DNA of 64,000 bases from JBFJKD01 sp038106145 (lineage in GTDB: Bacteria; Pseudomonadota; Gammaproteobacteria; Pseudomonadales; Porticoccaceae): NCBI GenBank assembly GCA_038106145.1, contig JAYODD010000015.1, positions 1 through 64,000 of the forward strand, given 5' to 3'. Numbering within the stretch: position 1 is the stretch's first letter; every line of letters begins with the position of its first letter. The position numbers and the translations under genes are program-made. This document shows, piece after piece, positions 1-6,010 of the stretch. Under the pieces are notes generated by a model, which saw only the letters and a program-made list of their open reading frames with translations, was not told the origin of the DNA and made no database searches.

Positions 1-321
1 TCGCTGACCTTTACTGTGCATCGCAACGATATGAACACGGCGCGAAGTCTGCTGGAGGGTATTGCCAAAGAGCTGGGCGCGAAATCGGTAATTGCGGACA
101 ACCACATCGCCAAACTGGCCCTGGTTGGAGTCGGCATGCGCTCCCACGCCGGAGTGGCGGCCAGGATGTTCCAGTGTCTGGCGGAGCACAATATTAACAT
201 TCAGATGATCACGACCTCCGAGATCAAAATTACCGTAGTTATCGAGGAAAAATATCTCGAACTGGCTGTGCGCGCCCTGCATGCCTCGTTTCAGCTCGAC
301 CAGCCGGATCAGGAAGGCTAG
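1..321 (+). CDS. lysC: Aspartate kinase, C-terminal part (5' end outside window)
   Basis: This is the last ~106 residues of aspartokinase, which phosphorylates L-aspartate at the entry to the Lys/Met/Thr pathway. The frame is open from base 1, so the gene begins upstream of the window. What remains is the regulatory ACT half: LALVGVGMRSHAGVA followed by NINIQMITTSEIKITVVI is the typical effector-binding strand-loop pattern of monofunctional, lysine-sensitive aspartokinases. The catalytic domain is not visible. csrA follows after about 200 bp, and a tRNA-Ser gene lies beyond it, an order known from Pseudomonas and relatives. Identification is firm; allosteric specificity cannot be judged from this fragment. 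Confidence 0.95.
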   Translation, partial: SLTFTVHRNDMNTARSLLEGIAKELGAKSVIADNHIAKLALVGVGMRSHAGVAARMFQCLAEHNINIQMITTSEIKITVVIEEKYLELAVRALHASFQLDQPDQEG

Positions 322-379
322 CGACTTGCGCCAGCGGGTACCTTACCTGACTGAGCGGTCACCGGTTATTGCGCAATAA

Positions 380-409
380 TTGGGCGTTATATGGAATAGT
401 TGGTACAAT
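380..409 (+). promoter_or_regulatory. Putative extended -10 sigma70 promoter of csrA
   Basis: A -35-like TTGGGC (380-385), an 18-base spacer and TACAAT (404-409) preceded by TGG (an extended -10 motif) lie between lysC and csrA. Transcription would start near 416, giving a leader of about 115 bases before the csrA ATG. The leader holds several GGA triplets, including the one in the Shine-Dalgarno sequence; CsrA binds such triplets, so self-repression is plausible. Inferred from sequence only. Confidence 0.5.
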
Positions 410-530
410 ATCGCCCGGGCGCGGCGACGGAATCTGGTTGGCTGCGTTCTGGTGTCGGAACAAAAATAATCGCCGGCACTCCTGGAAGGGCCGCACGAAG
501 CGGTATTTTGCAGTTTAAAAGGAGAGATAC

Positions 531-719
531 ATGCTTATTTTGACAAGACGTGTCGGAGAGACGCTTGTAGTCGGTGATGATGTCACTGTAACGGTTCTTG
601 GAGTGAAAGGTAACCAGGTGCGCCTGGGTGTCAACGCCCCCAAGGAAGTATCCGTGCACAGGGAGGAGATTTACCAGCGCATCCAGCAGGAAAGGCAACA
701 AGGCGAAGGGGCTATTTAG
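531..719 (+). CDS. csrA: Carbon storage regulator CsrA/RsmA
   Basis: A 62-residue post-transcriptional regulator that binds GGA motifs in mRNA leaders, usually masking the ribosome site. The family signature is complete: MLILTRRVGETLVVGDDV, the central VTVLGVKGNQVRLGVNAP, and VSVHREEIYQRIQ, with the RNA-contacting N-terminal L-T-R-R and the conserved V-x-V-H-R-E-E-I segment. The start ATG has an AGGAGA ribosome site 5-6 bases upstream. Length and sequence are ordinary for the family. The gene sits alone between its own promoter and a terminator whose stem includes the stop codon. In relatives it controls biofilm, motility and secondary metabolism, which fits the signalling genes later in the window. 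Confidence 0.98.
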   Translation: MLILTRRVGETLVVGDDVTVTVLGVKGNQVRLGVNAPKEVSVHREEIYQRIQQERQQGEGAI

Positions 720-733
720 CCCCTTCGTTTTTT
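704..733 (+). terminator. Rho-independent terminator overlapping csrA stop
   Basis: A perfect 9-bp inverted repeat (704-712 with 719-727, loop TATTTA) is followed by six T residues (728-733). The csrA stop codon TAG (717-719) spans the end of the loop and the first base of the 3' arm, so termination begins right at the end of the coding region. Confidence 0.92.
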
Positions 734-922
734 CAGTCGATATGCTATTATCCCCGCCTCGAAATTCACGGACAGCTCGCTAGTCAAAACCGTTATTGAA
801 ATCTCCGATGGAAAAACTGCTTGTGGCGCAAGTGCGCCCCATTCCGGGGGTTGTGTTGTTGCCGTAACTATCCGGGGGGATTCGACAGAACCTTAACTAA
901 CAGATCGAGAAATTAAAAATTT

Positions 923-1078
923 GGTGAGGTGGCCGAGTGGCTGACAAAACCCGCCAGGGTTTTGGGCGACCGCAGGTCGATCCCGAATGGACATGAGGGA
1001 CCAGGGCGTAGCCCGCAGCAACGCGCTCCCCGGGGCGCGACAAGGAGTTAGAACAAAGTTCGAGGAAGTTAAAAATTT
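923..1078 (+). repeat. Tandem 156-bp half-tRNA repeat, copy 1
   Basis: The unit begins with 22 bases that match the acceptor 5' strand and D-arm of the tRNA-Ser gene at 1235 (one C to T difference) and then departs from it. The rest can form a row of small hairpins: 945-952/957-964 (8 bp, loop GCCA), 967-971/975-979, 981-984/997-1000, 1004-1007/1011-1014 and 1022-1026/1035-1039. It ends with the AT-rich stretch that also precedes the real tRNA. No protein gene is convincing here; reverse-strand open frames simply repeat with the unit. Confidence 0.9.
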
Positions 1079-1234
1079 GGTGAGGTGGCCGAGTGGCTGA
1101 CAAAACCCGCCAGGGTTTTGGGCGACCGCAGGTCGATCCCGAATGGACATGAGGGACCAGGGCGTAGCCCGCAGCAACGCGCTCCCCGGGGCGCGACAAG
1201 GAGTTAGAACAAAGTTCGAGGAAGTTAAAAATTT
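1079..1234 (+). repeat. Tandem 156-bp half-tRNA repeat, copy 2
   Basis: As far as I can read, this copy is identical to the first across all 156 bases and follows it without a spacer. The third period starts exactly at the first base of the true tRNA-Ser (1235), so the two copies and the tRNA form a 156-base-spaced series. Identity between copies points to recent duplication or gene conversion. Confidence 0.9.
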
Positions 1235-1325
1235 GGTGAGGTGGCCGAGCGGCTGAAGGCGCTCCCCTGCTAAGGGAGTATACCCTAATCCGGTATCGAG
1301 GGTTCGAATCCCTCCCTCACCGCCA
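1235..1325 (+). tRNA. tRNA-Ser, anticodon GCU
   Basis: A class II tRNA of 91 bases including an encoded CCA. The 7-bp acceptor stem GGTGAGG pairs with CCTCACC, followed by discriminator G and CCA. The anticodon stem is CTCCC/GGGAG around loop CTGCTAA, giving anticodon GCT (1269-1271), which reads AGC/AGU serine codons. A long variable arm (TACCCTAATCCGGTA) and the T-loop TTCGAAT are present. It is the last unit of the 156-base series, so it may be processed from a longer precursor that includes the two repeats. Confidence 0.97.
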
Positions 1326-1335
1326 GATAGACAGC

Positions 1336-1371
1336 CCCGGCATGAGGGTTTTTTCTTTTTGTGATGCCGGG
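1336..1371 (+). terminator. Possible terminator after tRNA-Ser
   Basis: An 8-bp inverted repeat (1336-1343 with 1364-1371) encloses a T-rich loop (TTTTTTCTTTTT at 1349-1360). The T-run sits inside the loop rather than after the stem, so this is not a canonical terminator; a shorter CCC/GGG stem followed by the T-run is the alternative reading. Confidence 0.45.
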
Positions 1372-1516
1372 AGGTCTGGGTTTGTATGCGGATTGATCAA
1401 GCTTTCTTGTCGCTACGGGGCGGCACCACGAGGTTCCGCCAATGACCCAACACGTCGGAAAGCGTTAATAAAAATCAGATGTGGGCGTTTATTCTCCAAA
1501 CTGTAATCTGTATCGC

Positions 1517-2809
1517 TCAAAATGACCAAATAACCCAGGCCATCAGTTCCAGTCTGGATTGATCGTCGCCCACAAATGCCCTGGCGGCACTTTGCGGTTG
1601 TGCGTAGTTCACTGCCAAACCATAAATTCGCGGCCCCGGGGGTGTCCAGTCGAAAATGGTATTGATCTCCCGGGACCAGTTGCGTCCCGCACCGGGACTC
1701 CATTCGCGATCGAGATTAATGTCGTAGAACTGTATTCGCAGGCGGGTGGCGGTGCTCGGTTGTAAACCCAGTTCAATCAGGGAAACTCGTTCGTTGGTGC
1801 TGAAAACCTCCCAACTGCTGATACTACCAACGAACCAGGTTCCCCAGTCCACCCAGCCAAACAGCATCGGATCGTAGCCCTCGTAATCGCGGGTATTGGG
1901 ATCGTCCCCGCTCATCACAATGCGACTGATTTTGAGATACGGTTGCAGGGGCGCGGAGAATTGCCACCTGGCGTCCAGGTGACCACCCCAGGCATCGCGG
2001 TCCTGCGTGCTGGTCGATGGTAAACCGTGCAGTAACCGCACCGTTCCCGCCTCTTTGACCAGTTCGCCCGTCAGTGTCAGTGCCGGGAACAGTTTTGCGG
2101 TGTGCTCCCCACGCACGCTCAAGGCCAGCGTGTCGGCCTGTAGTTCACTATCGTCATCCCGTAAAAAAGCCGCGATTTCCCAATTGCCTGCGGTAGTAGC
2201 GTCGATGGCGAGGTGTATACCGTGTATGCGGCTTTTACCGTGGTGCTCTCCAAGATAGCCGTCCAGCACCAGAATCGGTTTGTCAGTGCGGGCGCTGAAC
2301 AGAGTCAGGTCCAATGGACCCTGTTGAAAATTGACGCGAACCCCCGACATGGAGCGCATACCGGCTGTCCATACCGTGGCCTTGTCGCTAACGCCATCCC
2401 ACAACAAAAAGCCATCCCCGAAGCCGAACTCCTGACGGCCCACAATAAAGCCGAAACCACCGCCGAAGAGTCCTTTGCCTTCCAGGTTCCAGATATCGAA
2501 GAGGGCGTCCGTCTCGTCCTGCACGAAGGTGAGGTCTTTTGATTGCCCCCACACCGAACCGAAGGCGCCGCGCAGGTTGGCGGCAAGGTGTTCCCCGAAC
2601 GACAATCGGGTACCGATTTTGAAGGTGGTTTCGATAAAACTGGCGTCCAGATTGTGGTTGTACTGGGGATTGCTGTGATCGACGGCAAAAATCATCAGCT
2701 CGCCGTGAATGGGTGATTCGGCGGATACCGCACTGAGCGGTGTGATAGTTATGAGCGCCAGCAGCGCGGCGCAGAGACACTGACGAAGAGGGTATTTGAC
2801 GAAAAACAT
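1517..2809 (-). CDS. Outer-membrane beta-barrel porin, alginate-export (AlgE)-like
   Basis: A 430-residue secreted protein. It has a signal peptide of about 30 residues with hydrophobic core LCAALLALITITPLS and a likely cut after V-S-A. The mature part is rich in alternating aromatic and small residues typical of transmembrane strands and ends in W-V-I-W-S-F; a terminal Phe is the usual signal for the BAM assembly machinery. Segments such as GRQEFGFGDGFLLWDGV resemble alginate-export/porin barrels. The ATG has a CAGGAA ribosome site 7 bases upstream. It stands alone on the minus strand between the tRNA and a forward prenyltransferase gene, so context does not reveal the substrate. Family call is good, transport specificity unknown. 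Confidence 0.75.
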   Translation of the reverse strand: MFFVKYPLRQCLCAALLALITITPLSAVSAESPIHGELMIFAVDHSNPQYNHNLDASFIETTFKIGTRLSFGEHLAANLRGAFGSVWGQSKDLTFVQDETDALFDIWNLEGKGLFGGGFGFIVGRQEFGFGDGFLLWDGVSDKATVWTAGMRSMSGVRVNFQQGPLDLTLFSARTDKPILVLDGYLGEHHGKSRIHGIHLAIDATTAGNWEIAAFLRDDDSELQADTLALSVRGEHTAKLFPALTLTGELVKEAGTVRLLHGLPSTSTQDRDAWGGHLDARWQFSAPLQPYLKISRIVMSGDDPNTRDYEGYDPMLFGWVDWGTWFVGSISSWEVFSTNERVSLIELGLQPSTATRLRIQFYDINLDREWSPGAGRNWSREINTIFDWTPPGPRIYGLAVNYAQPQSAARAFVGDDQSRLELMAWVIWSF

Positions 2810-3166
2810 AGCAATTTCCTGTTAATAGTCCGGTTAAAGAAAAAGCGCGGATACAGATGCAAAAAAATAGTTATTGGTATGGATTTTCAGCATGTCTTGC
2901 CGGAGCGGTTTCATCCTGCAACAACGGCAAACGCTAAAAAATTTTGCAACAGAGTACGTTTGTCCGCCAATATGCTGCCGACGCGCTATTATCTCAGGCA
3001 ATGTCTATGTCATTCGCTATCCGCCGCCAGTATAGCGCCTGTGGGTGCCGCTACCAAAACTGGCTGACCGTGTACGTGGCCATGTTAAGCTGTCACTCAT
3101 CCGAGTCACTTAGCTGACGGCAGAGATGGTGGTCTGGTTGACTGATATGCGGGAAAACAAACTTAG
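2810..3166. other. Intergenic region between divergent genes
   Basis: This 357-bp stretch separates the porin gene (leftward) from the prenyltransferase gene (rightward). It must hold both promoters. I see AT-rich patches near 2825-2880 but no -35/-10 pair that I would defend, no convincing small gene and no strong repeat. Confidence 0.6.
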
Positions 3167-4084
3167 ATGGTGAAATTACAAGCAGTTACCCGATCCATGC
3201 GACTCCCATTCCTGCTCCTGAGTCCCGTTTGTGTGTTTCTCGGCGCAAGTATTGTAGTGGCGACTCATGGCGAGGTTGCCGCGCCGTTAATGATGTTGAC
3301 GCTGCTTGGCGCGTTGTTCGCCCATATCAGCGTGAATGTTTTCAACGAATATTTTGATTTTAAAAGCGGTTTGGATGCCATCACCCTGAGGACGCCCTTT
3401 AGTGGTGGTAGTGGCGCGTTGCCCGGATGTCCCGAAGCAGCAGGTGCGGTGTTAACAGTGGGCATAACGTCGTTGCTGGCCACCGCGGGTATTGGTCTGT
3501 ATTTTATCTGGACGACTGGGCCGGGCATTTTGCCTGTGGGTATTACGGGTTTGCTACTAATCGTCTCCTACACCGAATGGGTTAATCGACGCCCGTTGCT
3601 ATGCCTGATAGCCCCCGGTCTGGGTATGGGGATCCTGATGGTGGTGGGCACCCAGGTTGTGCTACAGGGATTGCACACGCCATTGGCATGGCTGGTGTCG
3701 GCCGTGCCATTTTTTCTGGTGAATAATTTATTGTTGCTTAATCAGTACCCGGATATTCAGGCCGATACACGGGTAGGGCGCAACAATTTCCCCATTGCAT
3801 ACGGAGTGAACCGTAGCAATCTGATATATGGAATGTTCGCGATTACCGCGGCCGCGACGATTATTTGGGGGGTGGGAACGACTCAGCTGCCGCGCGGGAG
3901 CTTAATTGCACTGGCGCCGTTGCCGCTGGCGATATTCGCATTGTATGGCGCGAGCAAGCACGGGGAAAACATTGGGTGCTTCCCTCAATATCTCGGGGCA
4001 AATGTGCTGGTTACATTATTAACTCCGCTACTCCTCGGGATATCATTGGTCGTGGGGCCTGGTCTGCCGTTGTCAGATTATTAA
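3167..4084 (+). CDS. UbiA-family prenyltransferase (MenA-like)
   Basis: A 305-residue integral membrane enzyme of the UbiA superfamily, which transfers a polyprenyl chain to an aromatic acceptor. About eight or nine hydrophobic helices are visible. Both Mg-diphosphate motifs are present: N60-E-Y-F-D64-F-K-S-G-L-D70 and N191-Q-Y-P-D195-I-Q-A-D199. The first motif is closest to the 1,4-dihydroxy-2-naphthoate (menaquinone) branch rather than UbiA proper, but no men genes are nearby, so the acceptor is open. The hydroxylase gene downstream could act on a related aromatic, although the 150-bp gap argues against tight coupling. The start codon ATG has only a weak ribosome site. Confidence 0.85.
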   Translation: MVKLQAVTRSMRLPFLLLSPVCVFLGASIVVATHGEVAAPLMMLTLLGALFAHISVNVFNEYFDFKSGLDAITLRTPFSGGSGALPGCPEAAGAVLTVGITSLLATAGIGLYFIWTTGPGILPVGITGLLLIVSYTEWVNRRPLLCLIAPGLGMGILMVVGTQVVLQGLHTPLAWLVSAVPFFLVNNLLLLNQYPDIQADTRVGRNNFPIAYGVNRSNLIYGMFAITAAATIIWGVGTTQLPRGSLIALAPLPLAIFALYGASKHGENIGCFPQYLGANVLVTLLTPLLLGISLVVGPGLPLSDY

Positions 4085-4236
4085 TTCAGGTGAAAAAAAC
4101 GGGCGGCTGGAAAATGCATCACTCACGCGACAGGGTGAAAAACGGTGGTGAAGGCGTAATCATTGGTTAAATAAAATACAATCACAGCGGCAGTCACCAG
4201 ACCGTTAATCTGTTGATAACTATTAAGGAGTACAAC

Positions 4237-5733
4237 ATGGGGATTCGCACCGGCGCACAATACATTGAAGGGTTGAAGGACGGGCGCTCGCTGTATATCG
4301 CCGGGGAGTTGGTGCGGGATGTCACTGCCTACGCCCCTCTGCAGGGTATTATTCGCACCATGGCAGAACATTTCGATGCCTTTCACGACCCCCGGTTACA
4401 GCCAAAATACACTTTTGCGTCCCCCAAAGACGGCAAGCCCGTTAGCAATTCCTTTGAAATCGCCACCAGCGTCGAGCAGATACGGCGGCGGGTTGAAGGA
4501 GAAACACTACGCAAGGAGGCGACCTTTGGTTTGATGGGGCGGTTACCAGATTTTATGAATGCCTTCATGACCGATATCGCCATAGTCGCGCCCCATGTAC
4601 TGGGCCACAAAGACAAGCAGTTTGGTGACAATGCCATCGCCTACTGGGAATACTGCCGGGACAACGATGTCTGTCTGACCCACACCCTGGTGGACCCCAA
4701 GCGGGATTACAGCAAGGATGTAATGGATTCCGGTACGGTGAAAATTGTCAGGGAAAGTGACGCCGGAATTTATGTGACGGGCGCCCGTATGCTATCCACC
4801 CTGGCGCCGGTCAGCGATGAATTATTCGTGGGCGCGTTTATGCCGCGTCACCCGGGAGAGGAGAAGCTTGCCTTGAGTTTTGCGGTACCAGTGGCGACGC
4901 CAGGGCTGAAATTTATTGCCCGGGAAAGCTACGCCCGGGGTCGCAGCACTTATGATCGCCCGTTAAGCGAGCGCTATGACGAGGGTGATGCGCTGGCTGT
5001 CTTCGACAATATGTTCGTGCCCTGGGAGCGGGTATTTGTCGCCGGCGACTTGCTGGCGCACAACACCATGATGTCCATGTATCCCGGTTATCTGGGTTTG
5101 CAGGCCAATATCCGGGGGCGTGGCAAATTGCGCTTTATGACCGGTTTGGCCAGCAAAATGGCCAACGTCATCGGCCGCTCCGAAATTCAACGCTATCAGG
5201 AAATGCTGGGCGAGCTGATTGCGCTCAACGAACTGGCCGATGCCCTGGTCGATGCCTGCGCCGTCGAAGTCGCCAACCGCAGTGTCCAGGAACTGGCGCG
5301 CCAAACCGATCCCAATTTTGACCTGGCGGCTATCTCGCAAAAGCTGATGGCCGTATTTGGTTCGCCGGGGGAGAGCAATATCGCCTGGGCCATGTTGCGT
5401 TTCTTTGTGCCCCAGGTGAACACCAGGGTCAACGATGTTATCCGTTTGTTGGGCAGTAGCAGTCTGGTGCTGACCGCGACCGAAGCGGATTTTGCCAACC
5501 CGGACATTGCCCAGGACCTGGAAACCTATATGTCCGGTGCGGGCGTATCGGCCCGGGAGCGCATCCAGGTGATGAAACTGGCGTGGGATGCGGTAGCGTC
5601 GGAATTTGGGGGTCGTCAGGAAATTTATGAAATCTTTTTTGCCGGAGATCCCGCGCTGGCAAAACAATTATTCTACCGCTCTCCAAAACGCATGGATTAC
5701 GAAGCGATGGTGGATAGACTGCTGGTCAAGTAA
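4237..5733 (+). CDS. HpaB-family flavin-dependent hydroxylase (4-hydroxyphenylacetate 3-monooxygenase oxygenase-like)
   Basis: A 498-residue member of the HpaB/4-hydroxybutyryl-CoA dehydratase family; most members use reduced FAD to hydroxylate phenolic rings. The N-terminus RTGAQYIEGLKDGRSLYIAGE and the segments CLTHTLVDPKRDYSK, VFDNMFVPWERVFVAGD and YPGYLGLQANIRGRGKL follow the family pattern. The ATG at 4237 has an ideal AAGGAG six bases upstream, so I reject a TTG start 24 bases earlier. HpaB enzymes need a flavin reductase (HpaC), and none is adjacent. Substrate is unknown: halophenol, hydroxyphenylacetate and dehydratase branches are all possible. No terminator is obvious after it. Confidence 0.82.
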   Translation: MGIRTGAQYIEGLKDGRSLYIAGELVRDVTAYAPLQGIIRTMAEHFDAFHDPRLQPKYTFASPKDGKPVSNSFEIATSVEQIRRRVEGETLRKEATFGLMGRLPDFMNAFMTDIAIVAPHVLGHKDKQFGDNAIAYWEYCRDNDVCLTHTLVDPKRDYSKDVMDSGTVKIVRESDAGIYVTGARMLSTLAPVSDELFVGAFMPRHPGEEKLALSFAVPVATPGLKFIARESYARGRSTYDRPLSERYDEGDALAVFDNMFVPWERVFVAGDLLAHNTMMSMYPGYLGLQANIRGRGKLRFMTGLASKMANVIGRSEIQRYQEMLGELIALNELADALVDACAVEVANRSVQELARQTDPNFDLAAISQKLMAVFGSPGESNIAWAMLRFFVPQVNTRVNDVIRLLGSSSLVLTATEADFANPDIAQDLETYMSGAGVSARERIQVMKLAWDAVASEFGGRQEIYEIFFAGDPALAKQLFYRSPKRMDYEAMVDRLLVK

Positions 5734-6010
5734 GGGACTTAACATTTGCGCGGATCGTGCTAATGGAACTGTAACCACAGATGTGTGTGATACCACGGGC
5801 GAAATGCTATTCCCGGTCACCGGCTGCAGCAATTTTGCCGCCAGTTGTGCTGCCCGCGATGCGTTTAGTTCCGGCACTGCACACAGAGCTGCTCATAACA
5901 ATGGCGTGGCTGGTTGACCAGGTGTGGCGTTTTGATTTTTTTCAGACTATCGTGAACAAGAACGTTAACAAAAACAGGCGTGCCATAGCGCGCCACACAC
6001 GGAAGGAATT

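Noticed and set aside
728..751. tRNA-Ser/repeat promoter with -10 TATTAT at 746-751
   Set aside because: The -10 and GC-rich discriminator look suitable, but no -35 better than TTCGTT at 16-base spacing is present and it overlaps the csrA terminator; not strong enough to list.
893..1199. Two minus-strand open frames of 94 and 100 codons over the half-tRNA repeats
   Set aside because: Their translations repeat with the DNA unit, run through tRNA-like sequence and have no ribosome site; they are by-products of the tandem repeat.
4963..5667. 234-codon minus-strand frame inside the HpaB-family gene
   Set aside because: It lies fully antisense to a well-supported enzyme, shows no domain and reflects codon bias of the forward gene.
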